NCBI GenBank assembly: GCA_018466975.1
Contig: CM031562.1
Span: 1,860,001 to 1,924,000, forward strand
Direction of reading: 5' to 3'
Length of the DNA stretch: 64,000 nt
Source of the DNA: Sparassis latifolia
Lineage: Eukaryota > Basidiomycota > Agaricomycetes > Polyporales > Sparassidaceae
Part shown: piece after piece, positions 34,569 through 46,204 of the stretch
How positions within the stretch are numbered: the first letter of the stretch is position 1
How the letters are laid out: each line of letters opens with the position of its first letter
Made by a program: the position numbers and the translations under genes
Notes under the pieces: generated by a model
Told to the model about the DNA's origin: nothing
The model's input: the letters and a program-made list of their open reading frames with translations, nothing else
The model's database searches: none

Positions 34569-36051
34569 ATGCATTCCTCAAAATTGCGTTTGAGTGACCC
34601 GTGGAGCATGGAGAAAGAGAGCTTGAATCCATCTCACCTACCAGAATTAGGACCTGTACGTGTCCTGGCCAGTCCTGTCAATGTATCTGCATCAATCTTT
34701 TGCATGTCTCACCTCCTTTCGAGCAGCAATTGGGACTCTATCTGACCCCCGCTGAGGATTCTGGACTGTTCGTTGGAAGCAACAGTATTCATCATCAACC
34801 GGAAGAACTGTACAATTCACCTTCTCGTGATTCATGGCAATACTCTCCTCAACCAGTTCCTTTGGATTCTCTTTTATTCGACCCCGAGCCAACGAATCAG
34901 TCTTACGGAGACGGATTCAACCTACAACCTTCCTCCATCGCGACATACACCGCTACCGATGGCTCCCTGGAAATGGGACCACCTACAAACCCGTCGACAC
35001 GCCAAGTCCCCCAGATATTCGTCGATATCTCAGCACTCGACCCCACACCGCCCTTGGCGTTTCCTCAGGGCCATATTTACTCTCCTGTGGAATACACACC
35101 CACATCCAGTGGGTACGCAGGTTACTCTACCTTGGGACAGTCTAGTCCATCAAGCGGCGGTTCGTTACCTCCAACTACACCTGCAATGTCTCCGCTAGCC
35201 GGGGGACATACGTTCGTCAATCATTCTCCCAGTTCACCGACTTCGCCTTTTGTAAATTCGTCTGATCTTCAGGTGTGTCATACGAACAATGCTCGTAATG
35301 TAGTGAATGTTGAATTATTTCTGAAGATGCTTCCGAATTTCTGCTACGGTGTAGACGATGCTCCGCAGACTGTGCCAGACATTGCGGCCCGTTATGCATC
35401 CTCTCATGACGGCCCATTGGTTCCCCAGAGGACATATCGTCCTCACACTCAGAGCGACAGGCGGCGTTACGTCGAGGAAGTCAAGCTTGAGGAACCCATC
35501 ATGTTCTTCACGACCGATCCGGCTGTTTGCGGCATCCCTCTTTGTGATGCGCTCACAAGCAAGTTCATGCGCTTGGTTGGCCGGGACGATCTGATGTTCG
35601 TTAACCGTGGCCCATCCGTTTCCATCAGGCTCATGGTAAGTCCACTCTTCCCGCGCCACGAGGTAATCAGCCTGACCGGTGGATTTATTTCCGATACCTG
35701 TGTTCTGTTAGTGGCCAGGATATGTGCCGTGGAGTAGACAGATACCGACCAGGGATTTCAGAACACCTCCTGGTCCCATCACTCGCTCTAAACTGGCTAA
35801 GAATGTTGCAAAGACCATACAGCGGTTTTTAGATGTTAGTTTAGCTGCTGTTGTTTTTGCATGAGGCGACTCATCAGATATCATAGGAGATGCAGCAACA
35901 GCGGATGGAAGAGGATGCTGATCGCCGATGGCGTGTTGGCAACAACCATATTCGGCTGGAGCACCTGGTCCTCGTAGGACTTCAACACGTTTCGATGGGC
36001 AGCTGGCAGGCCTATATCCGCCTCCGTAGACCAATGTTGGTACCGTCATGA
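34569..36051 (+). CDS. Conserved basidiomycete protein of unknown function
   Basis: Exons 34569-34655, 34727-35635, 35712-35834 and 35887-36051 are in phase and give 427 residues; a further 54-nt GT-AG intron (about 35272-35325) may be removed from exon 2, giving 409. The N-terminal half is Ser/Pro/Thr-rich and low complexity (GYSTLGQSSPSSGGSLPP), probably disordered. The C-terminal half is compact: YRPHTQSDRRRYVEEVKLEE, MFFTTDPAVCGIPLCDAL, GRDDLMFVNRGPSVSIRL, WPGYVPWSRQIPTRDFRTPP, PGPITRSKLAKNVAKTIQRF, then RWRVGNNHIRLEHLVLVGLQ and VSMGSWQAYIRL. I recall this C-terminal block as widespread in Agaricomycetes with no assigned function. The motif density suggests a nucleic-acid or protein-binding fold, but that is a guess. 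Splice sites fall exactly at conserved joins, so the gene is probably intact. Confidence 0.75.
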
Positions 36052-36842
36052 TGTTGACCCTCATTTGTGGACCTGGACTTTCCTTGGCTCAGCATCGCAT
36101 CAATCAGTCCGTCGTGTTGTGGTCATAGTCATGACTTATACATTCCCTCCAAGTGCTCACTCTGCTAGGAGTTCAGTCACCTCTACTGCACAGTATGGGC
36201 TTACCGTCGAACTTCCCAGACGTTCTGACGTCGACTGTTACCTTGACTATGAATCGTATATGACAATATTGTACACATCGATGGACCAGCTCCGGCTCTC
36301 GCCACTTGCACTCGAGACCGCATACTAGTTTGATCCTCGCAGGTACCTTCAAGTGCTGTACGGTCATGCCTTGCGACTTCCACCTTCTCGTATTCCTTCG
36401 CTTCTTTCTGGGACATCTCTCAGACACTTTCTTGTGCACTTGCCTTTGCGAAGCGGTACCAGTTTTGAACCTTTCGGATTGCTATGGAATATCAGTACAG
36501 TCTTCTTTACCCGCATTCCTTCTGAGTGCTGATTGAATGCCATCCGTCTTTTCGATTGGCGACGCCTTGTAGCGCTGTAACGTTCTGACGTAGTTCGACT
36601 ACCGGCCCTAATCATTCTACGCCTTTCACGGCCGTATCTGACGCTGCCAATGATGACCGGGTAAACCGATGGGTGATATCCAACGCCTAGACCTCCAGCT
36701 TGCTCAAGAATGATATCATGAGGACTATTACATGAATTAATCCCCGGGAGAACATGGGCGATTCGTGCAACCATGCCATTGGATCAGGAATACGGTAGGT
36801 AGACGCGGGCCGAGGGTACAGAGCTCGGCTACCTGGAGCCTA
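36052..36842. other. No gene seen
   Basis: Short overlapping frames on both strands with no domain; includes the 3' untranslated region of the preceding gene. Confidence 0.4.
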
Positions 36843-37619
36843 CAGTTGCGGACAATCAAACACGGTTAATTTGATAGCGCCTGAACTAGATTTTTCTGAG
36901 ACAAATGGACTTCAGATTCAGACTCAGGGAGGTTTAAAACCCCCAAAAATGCACTCAGATAGTTTTTCCCACGAAGTTTTTGGATGGCCAAATTTTTGGG
37001 CGATTTTTTCGACACTTATAGGCCACTTTGCGGTCGTAGTGAGTACTATTGGCCACCTGCTAGTCACCCGCAACCTCTGATTCATTCAAATGTTGCGAAT
37101 CCACCCAAAATTCACCCAACCAGCTTCCGTAAGGGATCCTACTGCTACTTACGCATTTGTTCTTACGCCACACGTTTGAGGTGTTCTCACATGTTCGCGC
37201 AGATTTCAGCTGAAACTGCCTCTGGCACGAACCCGCTCATCATAGCTAGATTGGCAATGGTCAGAATGCTATCTAAGACAGTAACTTTAAATGACAAATT
37301 CCATATTCTAGGTATACTTTGTGCATTTTCTATAGCCATATTTTTGGATGTATATTTTTCATCTGTTTGTGGCATTATGCCCTACTCATTGAAAGGAGTC
37401 GATTGCATATTTTTTCGTATTTTTATCTAATTAATTATGGGGTTGGCCAAAATTTTGGGTCCAAAACAGGAAATAATAAGAATTAGTGAAATCGGCTCGT
37501 GCAAATCGAGTCTCTGAGTCATAAGCATCACATTTGTGCAGTTTCCGAAAGCTTCCGGCACTGTCCGGACTCTACATAATTGGACTAAAATAGTTACCGC
37601 GTTTGATTGTCCGCAACTG
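36843..37619. mobile_element. 777-bp TA-flanked non-autonomous element
   Basis: Inverted ends CAGTTGCGGACAATCAAAC, with similarity continuing as (A/G)CGGT, at both ends. TA flanks at 36841-36842 and 37620-37621. CAGT-type ends with TA duplication resemble the Tc1/mariner-pogo group. No transposase inside. Confidence 0.8.
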
Positions 37620-37621
37620 TA

Positions 37622-39021
37622 CTCCCCATCTGCATCACCACCTCTCCGATTCACTGATCAGTGGGTTCATTTTGCTCAAAAGGAGATGGGTTGTATGCTG
37701 TACTTCGTAGAAGTCAACATAAGGTGCGACAGGAAAACAAGCACTAGGGCTTCGAGGATGATTTCCCGCTGAGTTCTACACGGGGTTACAACCGTGACCT
37801 TGCGAAAAGTATGCTGGAGAATTATTCCCGGAACTCTACACTTGCCAAATATGGGCAGGGCAAGTCAGGAACGCCGAGGCTGGTAACTTACCGGTAAGGC
37901 CTTGTTCCCTGTTCGTTCTCTTTTGTTGTTGAGACTCGCTTCTAGCCTCCCTCTATCTTGTACATGTATGTGCTCCATTGTCCTTGTGGTCCACTCATAT
38001 AGGAGCGCGTGATATGCTCAGTAATGAACCAGCTACATAAGCCCACCTGGTCAATCTGCGTGCACCGGTGCTGTGGCAGTCAACACTGCTCTTTGTCGAG
38101 GGCTTCACCTCGTTTTCATTCTCACTCTTGGTTTTCTTGCATTTTTTGGCGTGTACATTCCGTCAACAGTATTATCTTTTTCCGACGGACATGATACCTC
38201 ACGGCTCCCTTGCCGTTGCAATCGTACAGCGTCAGATCATGGTCGTGCAAGGCGAGTGCTTCATTCAAGCCATGTTCTCTTATACTAACGGCCTCTGCAG
38301 CTGCACATTCGCATAGTTCCAGAGATCGATGGGTAGATGTCAATACTTTCATCCCCTTCGGCGAGCGTGTCTTCCTTGCTTCCAGCGTACCCCAAGCACG
38401 CATTCCATCGTCTGATATCCTCACCATCTTCCCTCGCGATGACTGTATTTCACGTGTGTCCACCAAGGGCATCTTAGAGTTGTCGCACGAAGCCTTCCTC
38501 CAGTTCATAGACTTTAGTGCTCGCAGACAACAGCGATATGACGAATTATTTGATGCATGGTCTAATTCTGCAGCGTAGGACCGGCGGGTGATGGGAAGTC
38601 AGAAGGATCTTCAGAAGGGGATGTATCATACGCGTGATCTTCTCTTGTAGCACTTACTCTTGACGAGCTCGTCGCTCCTCTGGTCTGCCCTGTATTTTTA
38701 ACATCCCGTACTGGTCGTCGTCACTCTTAACATTATATGGGGGGAAAGGAATATACAGCCCTTCCTTGCAGAGAGCCTCAATACGGCGGATCAGGCCGAG
38801 CCTGTGCACACACCTTGCACACGCCGACCGCAGAACCCAAAGTGGGTATGCTTGGCTACCTTACCTTCGTTGAAGATGGAAGCAAATGACAGTACTGAGT
38901 ACTGACTAGGTGACTCCAGTACAATACAATCTCTTGTATAACCAGGACTGAAAAAAAGTGCTCGAACCAAAACACAATAAACAACGGATACGGATACAGT
39001 GAACTCATCCGACGGAATAGA
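37622..39021. other. Mostly non-coding; one uncharacterised ORF at 38210-38578
   Basis: The plus-strand frame at 38210-38578 (122 codons) includes RWVDVNTFIPFGERVFLASS and ILELSHEAFLQFIDFSARRQ, which read like real protein, and its base composition is coding-like. I cannot match it to a family or find supporting exons with confidence. It could be the 3' part of a small gene. The remainder, including 38579-39021 behind the CND2 stop, has no visible feature. Confidence 0.3.
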
Positions 39022-41977
39022 TCATACTGTCGCTAGATATGCGCTTGGGTCCCTGTACACCTGCATTTATACAATTATTAAGTTATATATGATCCGTAGC
39101 TGTAGCACACTTACCTTCAGATCCCATATATTTCCTACTGGACGATCATCATCGCGATCATCGGCACCTCCAGCACCAGTCTCAAGCTTTAGACCACGCT
39201 CGTTCGCGAGATGCAGAAGACAGATAAAGCAAAAGCTTGTGCTGATTTCCTCCATCTTCTCTTTGGGGTATGCTTTTTGCAAACCTGAGATGACGGAAGT
39301 GAAGACTCGAGGCTCAGCGGGATCTGTAGCAGCCCGACCATCACCATCAATGTCCTACGAACATAGGGAATCAGACGGAGCACCAGCATATGGGATGACA
39401 TTACTGCTAACCATGGCATCTTCATCTTCATCTGCACCCTTTCCTTCAGGAACGACAATATCGAGGCCCTTCCAAATATTCTCCTTCAGTTTCCTGACGT
39501 CGACCCTCTTCGCCCGCTTCGCGTAATTCACAAATTCTGGCCGTACGCGCCTAGTCTGACCCTGAGTGGCTGCCAGTAAATCCTGCTCACCCGGCTCAAG
39601 ATGGTCGACCGTATCTTGGTCGGCGCCGTCATATATATCTTCGAAACCGGGAGCATCGTCGTAATCGTCGTGGAAGAATTGAGTGTTGAACGGAATGGTG
39701 CCACCATTCACCGCTAAAGAATAGCCGCTAGAGTCAGCCACTACTAGACTGTCAGTGGGGAACACATACTCTCGTCGTCATCGTCCACCCGGCCGGCTGC
39801 TTGATTTGCAGCTGCCTGCGCCCAGAAATTCTCGTCAACTTCTCCATCACCGCGGTCATGGCCACGGACTCGGCGACCGCGCATTTTCAACTGCAAAGAT
39901 GATGGGCCTATATAAGTATATATCGAACGCAGGTGAATAGACGAAACGTGCCGAGAATTTTGGCTTCAGGAATAGGGTAACCAACTGTCGACTTGAAAAG
40001 TGCATATCGTCAGGTAGCGTCTGGTCGTTCCGCTTCTCCTTCTCCTTGCCCTTTTTGCTCTTGCTCCTGCGACCGCTAGCTTTGCCGGATGCAGGTGCCG
40101 GAAGACTGATTCCGGCACCTTTCGCAACGGGTGCAAACAATTCTTTGGCGAGCGTCTTGACATCCTTCTCCGAAGAAGTGAGGAAATCAATCTTGAACGC
40201 TTCCTTCTTTTCTCGCTTGGCCTTGGGACCAGCGACTTCGGAAGGCTCAGCTAATGGTCACCGTTTATACCAGCTACTAGAAGAGATAGCGAAAAACGAC
40301 ACTCACACTTTCGAACAACCTTCCTCAGTTTCCAATGCTCGGGACCGGCCCAATTCTTGAGGAATGTCTGGTCAAAGTAGTCCATCATCAAGCGTCGCCG
40401 TCTGTCATAGCCATGACGAGATCGCGCTCATCTGGCACTCGTCTAGGATCAAAGGGGACAAATGCACCTGGCTGACCAGGCTGGCCAGGCATTGCCTCAG
40501 GTCCGTCTGGCACATGATTACCGCCGTAATTATCGCCATTGTCAAAATTTCCGGCGTTGAAGTCACCGCCCACGGCCTGCTCACCGACAAAAAAATCCTC
40601 GGCGGGAGCAGCAGCTTCTGAATCAACATCCATCGGCGGCTGCTGAAGCGCTCCATGATCTTCCCCATGTAACACGCCAGGATCATTGTCGTTGTCGTCA
40701 TCGTCATCATCAATCATAGCAGAATCTTCTCTGAAGAAAGTTGTCTCATCAAAGGAGAATGCATCCTTGGAGAAGGAAAAGCCCTCCAGCGAGTGGGAGA
40801 TAGCCTTGTCATCGAGAACGTCAAGGGAAGGGAGGAATTGCTCTGCGAGGTATGTTCAGTGGACTGTGTGATAACCATCAAAGTCGAGACCGCACTTTTG
40901 AGTTCACTGAGATCGACCTCATCTTGCGGTTCCTCCAGAGGTTCTTCCTCATCGCCACCCTTCCCCATGGAATCACTAGCAGTCAAAGACTACTCGAAGA
41001 CTACCGTCAGAGCCTACGCCCAGACTAAGGTGATTCATGAGGAGGCCGTGTGCTCCGCCCTCGTCGAAATCAGCACATGTTTTCCTGAACAGCGGATCGA
41101 CGCTGAACTCGAGGTCAAGCTTCTTACTGCGGAGCTGAACAACAGATTTTGCCAAAGTCGACTCTGCTCTGTGTGCTTTACGTTTTCGTTGACCTTGGGT
41201 CGGGTCTTGACCGTCAGGGTTGTCGGAATTCCCGCCTTCTTCGTCTTCTGCGCCGTCGCCCCTGCCTTCATTGGCAAGATTGCTCAGCAGTTTACCGGTC
41301 TCAGTACCGACACTGTCGACTCGACTTGTCCAGATCTTAACGCAGCCATCGAGAGTGCAGGACGCGCGCTGGAAATTGATGGAATTGTCGGTGTTATTGC
41401 GCAGAAGAGACATGTCGTGGAAATAGTCAATAAGGGCAAAATTCCAGGAGTTCGCTGCATTGATTTTCTGCGAAAAAGTCAGTTGAAACGCGTCGCATCA
41501 GTACAGAGGAAGGAGTCTAACATTGTCTGTGGCCATCTTCATCCACTCCTCGAAGTTGGAGCTCATCACATCCAGTGGAACATTAATGACGGGGGCTTGA
41601 GCTACAGACAATAGCTGCTGTTTCTGCCTGGCCTGCGCAGAGGAATCCCGTTCCCCCTGTTCGTCGGCATTTCCCTCTGAAGACGGTCCAGCATGAGCAT
41701 TTTCGGGAGGAGCTGCGACTTTGGCACTCTTCCTGCGTCTACGCTTCTCTGCTTCGTCGTCGTTGATGTTGACGGACTTGAGAGGTATGCGGCCTGTGTC
41801 TGAAGAAAAGCTGTCTTGGTCAAGGGAGAAGCGCTCGCTGAGGCGTTTCTTGGAAAGGGTGCGCTGGGCGGCTGGTGGGGTGTCGAGTTCGGGTTCTGTG
41901 TCATGTTCTGTGTCGGAGACGAGGTGAAGAGGAGAGTTTTCGCGTGGGCGCGGACGGGAGGGACGCGTTTGGACCAT
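39022..41977 (-). CDS. BRN1: Condensin complex subunit 2 (kleisin, Barren/CAP-H)
   Basis: The kleisin subunit that closes the SMC2-SMC4 ring of condensin for mitotic chromosome compaction. ATG 41977 begins MVQTRPSRPRPRENSP. Exon 1 ends at 41522; exon 2 (from 41467) has INAANSWNFALIDYFHDMSL, FQRASCTLDGCVKIWTSRVD, LEFSVDPLFRKTCADFDEGG. Later blocks are YFDQTFLKNWAGPEHWKLRK, FSSRQLVTLFLKPKFS, LKMRGRRVRGHDRGDGEVDE, FAKR-type YAKRAKRVDVRKLKENIW, and the end VGNIWDLK plus VYRDPSAYLATV (last exon 39060-39022). One intron (39951-39891) needs a GC donor to join PKFS to LKMRG. Two single-base frame changes are apparent, near 40980 (after LRVVFD) and near 40391 (before LMMDYFDQ); no GT or GC splice choice I tried repairs them. 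As the gene should be essential, these may be assembly errors. Confidence 0.9.
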
Positions 41978-42040
41978 CGTGGTTCTCGTTGAACAACCGT
42001 CACGCCGCCTCACGCGTCTACACGTACCACGTGACCGTCC
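41978..42040. promoter_or_regulatory. 63-bp divergent promoter with MCB and E-box motifs
   Basis: The start codons of the condensin gene (minus) and the EF-hand-like gene (plus) are only 63 bp apart. The gap has ACGCGT (42012-42017, the MluI cell-cycle box bound by MBF in yeasts) and CACGTG (42028-42033). A second ACGCGT lies within the first codons of the condensin gene (41963-41968). A cell-cycle signal before a condensin gene makes sense, but binding is inferred. Confidence 0.5.
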
Positions 42041-43216
42041 ATGCGCCGCTCCACCACGTCCACCATGCACGACGACGACGACGACGATATTGTCGCTTTC
42101 GCTGCCTTGTCGGAACGTCTAAGACAACGCATAGACCATGCATTTAACTCAGCCATCGCGGTTGACTCCCAGCCAGGTCCTCCCCGCAAAAGGCGCAAGA
42201 TAAACCGCACGAGCGGTGAACGCTCAACCGCCGAGCCTGGAGGGTTCATCATCGACGATCAGCAACCTGGAGGATTTCTCTTTGAAGATTCTCAGCCTGG
42301 AGGTTTTATTGTAGATGGTCCGGAGCGGGAAGGTTTCCTCATCGACGAGGGCCTCGACACCAGCAACTCCGAAGGTGAAAATACATTATCACGCACGGAC
42401 ACCACCCAGATCCCCTTGTCATACATTCCTACCGCGCTACAGATACTGGACATCCCACCGGACGACGAGGACATCCTCTCTGTGTTCCGCACCGCTGCAT
42501 CCGGATGGCAGGGCAGCCATCAGCTAAACCTCACACACGAAAGCGTCAATGAGCAGTACGTCAGCCGCAAGGACTGGCGTACCGTTTGCGCTGTGCTGCT
42601 CGACACTGCCGTAGACAGTACAGACAGGAGTGCGGAGGCAAGTGCTGCTGAAGGACCCGATGCAGACGCGGACGAGATGGACGAAGAAGCAGACTCTAGC
42701 GATGAATACATGGCTTCGGACGCAGAGAGTGAATCTGCTGAAGATGCAGAAGATTCGGATGAGGATTATCAGGAAGGCGGTTTCGTTACTTTCAAGGCCA
42801 AGTCAAAATCCAAGGCTGTAGCTGGACATGCAACGAGGAGAACCTCTAGGGCTGCCTCGTCCGCAATTGACGAGCATGGCGAGGACCATATCCATGTCCA
42901 ACAAACCCGTCAGCTCACCGCACGGCAGAAGGAAGAGTGCCGTCGTACGTTCGCGCTCTTCTTCCCTGGTGTCTTGGACGGAGATATTGACACACAGAAG
43001 ATCATGATCAAGGACATCAGCCGAGTATTTAAGCTGCTGAAGGAGAAAATCACGGCAGAAGAGGTCAGTACCTCCGATACATGTTTTCACAAGCACACCA
43101 TTGATCCTATCGTTGGCTAGATCGTGGAGATGCTCGAAGTTTTCTCAACCTCCTCCGACAAGTCCATGTGCCTTCGGGACTTTGAACGAATGATGGTCGC
43201 GGCGAAGTTGGTCTGA
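42041..43216 (+). CDS. Acidic protein with PGGF repeats and C-terminal EF-hand-like domain
   Basis: Two exons, 42041-43063 and 43121-43216 (1119 nt, 372 residues). A second in-frame ATG at 42065 (MHDDDDDDIVAFAAL) is an alternative start. Residues about 66-108 hold four short repeats: EPGGFIID, QPGGFLFE, QPGGFIVD, EREGFLID. The middle has LSYIPTALQILDIPPDDEDI and a long acidic tract (ADEMDEEADSSDEYMASDAE). The C-terminus resembles a degenerate calmodulin-like EF-hand pair: ARQKEECRRTFALFFPG, then IMIKDISRVFKLLKEKITAE and EIVEMLEVFSTSSDKSMCL-like helix. The canonical calcium ligands are not obvious, so it may be a structural fold. I do not recognise the family by name. It shares a promoter with the condensin gene, which hints at a nuclear or cell-cycle role. 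Confidence 0.75.
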
Positions 43217-44323
43217 CTGTCATTCATGCCCACCGCAGTACACCTGTGAGTACCGAGGCTGTTATTACCGCAAACCAGAGCTAATGGCGGCAGAACTGCA
43301 CTGTAGCTAGCTATGTCCGCGTACATGTGCCTAGGGGAAGGGTTAATACATCTATGGCGCTCCGTGCAGTCGTCCCCATCAAGCACAGCCTGCCATGTCT
43401 CAACTGCTATTCGTCCGGGTGAAATTATAATGTTCACCGTCAACTCAGTTCTACGCACAGCACGAAGGCGCTAGCACCGACCACAGACCTTTCATTGAAT
43501 ACTGTGGTACTCACACTGCCGACCTGTCGAATACCGCTGCCTCACAGATACGGCACACCACCCTGTCACTCTGTGTAGTCCATATCCTCCAAATAACTGC
43601 CGCGCAGCCGCGCCAAACCCGTCCAGTGTAATTCCGGATACCGCTAGCTAATAGCATGTCCGAGGGGTCCTGCCGTAGCGCTGACAGCTTCCGTCCACCA
43701 TGCACGTCCCTGATCCATTCTGTACCCGCTTGCGGTCCTCCAATGTCGATTTCGACGCCTCGCTCTCTCAGCACCCCTCTTCTCATCATCTCTCTCGTGC
43801 GACGCGCCGTACGACGGCCTCCCTCTGGTAGCTTCCCATGTCCAGGCAGGCTCTCACAGCATGACTGGCGGCGGAGTGGAGCGACAGTGTAATTCATGCC
43901 TGGATCCCGTGTACATATTCCGAGCGTCCAGTCCGGTCAAAAATGGGGCGCGGCCATCGCACACATTGATCCAATATTATTCCACTCCGAGTGCAAACTT
44001 CTGTTAGTTCGTGAGAAGTTGACCATGCTGTCGGAGCGCTGCGGTAAATTGTCGGTCCTACGAGTAGGTAGCAAGACCGCCAGCACTCTGGACGACATGG
44101 GATTTGCATCGTTGAGGACATGCAGCAGCAGAATACGTCAATCTTGGACAGCTCAAGTCAAGCTCGAGTTACATAACGGAGAAAGAAATGCGTTAGACCG
44201 TTCGCGTCGTAAAACTACTCGTTACACATTAATGGCAATTGCAATTCGTGACAATGGTTCATTTTTGGCATGTATGGTATAAACCCCACCCCGTAACGGC
44301 GAAGAAAAGTGAGAGACGGTCGC
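43217..44323. other. No gene seen
   Basis: About 1.1 kb between two convergent 3' ends. Frames at 43511-43897 and 43896-44282 show no domain and look like chance. Confidence 0.45.
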
Positions 44324-46204
44324 TCAGACCTTCTCTTCCGACGCCTTGTCGTCAATGTGGACCCTGGAGTCGGCGACGTGGACATTGTTCGCGATGAGCT
44401 CGCGGCGGTACTTGACGGAGGTGAGAGGGGTGGAGTTCTGGTACAAGATATCGATCTGCTCCAGCGAGAGGCCTTGGTCTGATGTGCGGAGCCCTGTGAA
44501 TAACCGGACGGCAACGGCGCCAAAAGAAGGTACAGACCTCTGGTACGCAGAAGTAGGTAAAGATGAGGGCACCCAAACACGTAGAGCCCCATATGAAGAA
44601 CACCTTGGCACCAAGCGCTGCGTTTCCTGGGCCGGTGTTGACGAGGTATGGCGTGGCATACCCGATACCGAAGTTCCAGAGCCTAACCGTCAGAGACATC
44701 AGCGTCTGTGTGCATCAAACGAAGCGCTGCGGGGCTCACCAGTTGGAGGCAACGGACATGGACATGGCCTTGGCACGGACGTTCAGCGGGAAAATCTCGC
44801 CGGTGATGATCCAAGCGATGGGACCCCAAGTCGATGCGAAGGCGGCAATGTAAATGCAGACAAGGGCAATCAGCCCCTGCTGACCGGGCTTGTTGTGCAC
44901 CGAGATGGTGACACCGATGATCGCGATGAGGAACTCGCAGATGCACATCAGCGCGGCACCCCAGAGCAGCAAGCTACGACGACCAAAGCGCTCGACACCC
45001 CACATGCCGGGGAGAGTCATGAAGACGTTAACAATGTTGGTTGCTACGGAGATGAGGAAGGGGTTGCTGATACCCGAGTTTGTGAAGAAGGTCGTGCCGT
45101 CTGCAGACGGTGATGAGCAGGCAGGAAACACAGATAGAAGTACACGAAACACGTACAGTAAAAGATGAAGTTGATACCGGTGAGCTGCTGCCATGCCTGG
45201 ATGAAGATACCGGTGAGGGTACGGAGGGCGATCTTGTTGTGGGTGAACCTGAAGCAGTCGAGGTAGGAGCTCTCGCCGAGCTCCTTCTCTTCATCGAGGT
45301 TGACACGGATCTCGTTGAGTTCTGTCTGAACCTCTGGGTCTTCAGGACGAAGACCAACGAGACGCGAGAGGGACTTGGCGGCAGCCTCATCACGGCCCTG
45401 CTTGATGAGCCAACGGGGTGACTGCAGGCGAGAAAGTAAGTGAGTGAATTGAGATAAGGCTAAAAATAGACTAGCCTCAGGAAGAAAGATCATGCCCGTG
45501 CAGAGGATAAACGCCCAAATGAACTGGATGGAAGTGGGGATTCTCCATGCAGCGTGGCTGTTGCGGTTCTTGGTCGCGTTATTGAAGACGGAGGCGAGGA
45601 GCAGACCGATGGTGACAGCCCATTGGTAGCCGCCGACGACGGCACCACGAATCCATTTGGGCGCACACTCTGATTGGTACATGGGGATGAGGGTAGAGAC
45701 AAGGCCGACACCGAGACCGGCGAAGACACGGCCAACGACGAAGGTGGGGAGGGTGTGAGAACCGACCTGAAGGGCGACACCAAGGGAGAAGACGAGGGTG
45801 GAGACCATGATGCCGATGCGACGACCTAGGATGTCGGCAGCAGGTGCACCGAGAAGAGAACCTGGAAAAAGAAGGAGTGAGTGGGGGATGCGGAGTACGG
45901 GGAAACAGAGGAAGAGAAGAAGAAGCTGACCGAAGAAGGTACCGGCGGAGAGAATGGAGACGACGAGAGACTGTCTGTTAGAGGGGAGGTAGTAACCGCT
46001 GGGGTAGTCTTTGAGGTCGGTTGTGGCGACACCAAAAGTCCTGAGCCAGTCGTTCATCTCGATGATGCCAGAGATGGTACCGGTGTCATAACCGAAGAGG
46101 ATGCCACCGAAGGCGGCGAAGGCGACGATACCGATGCCAGCGAGCTTGGACTTTGGTGCGTTGGCTCCGATACCTGCACCGGACGCGACGGGACCACCTG
46201 GCAT
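44324..46204 (-). CDS. MFS sugar (hexose) transporter
   Basis: A 12-helix proton-coupled or facilitative sugar porter of the plasma membrane (major facilitator, sugar porter family). Exons 46204-45931, 45861-45476, 45421-45157, 45100-44740, 44682-44534 and 44478-44324 sum to 1590 nt, 529 residues, typical for HXT/RGT-type carriers. Signature motifs are GGILFGYDTGTISGI (helix 1), DILGRRIGIM (loop 2-3), PMYQSECAPKWIRGAVVGGY (after helix 4), FLPESPRWLIKQGR, QQLTGINFIFYYG (helix 7, sugar-binding QQxxGxN), ERFGRRSLLLWG, and WGPIAWIITGEIFP. The intron 45475-45422 has a GC donor (GAG|GCTAGT), demanded by the FLPE-SPRWL join. The C-terminal exon start (44478) was chosen to keep GLSLEQIDILYQN. Substrate preference cannot be told from sequence. 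The long upstream gap suggests a regulated promoter. Confidence 0.93.

Noticed and set aside
40793..41614. Plus-strand open frame of 273 codons
   Set aside because: It is antisense to BRN1, whose protein blocks are clearly conserved on the minus strand; the plus frame has no domain.
44346..45113. Plus-strand open frame of 255 codons
   Set aside because: Antisense to the hexose transporter exons; composition follows the codon pattern of the minus-strand gene and no domain is visible.
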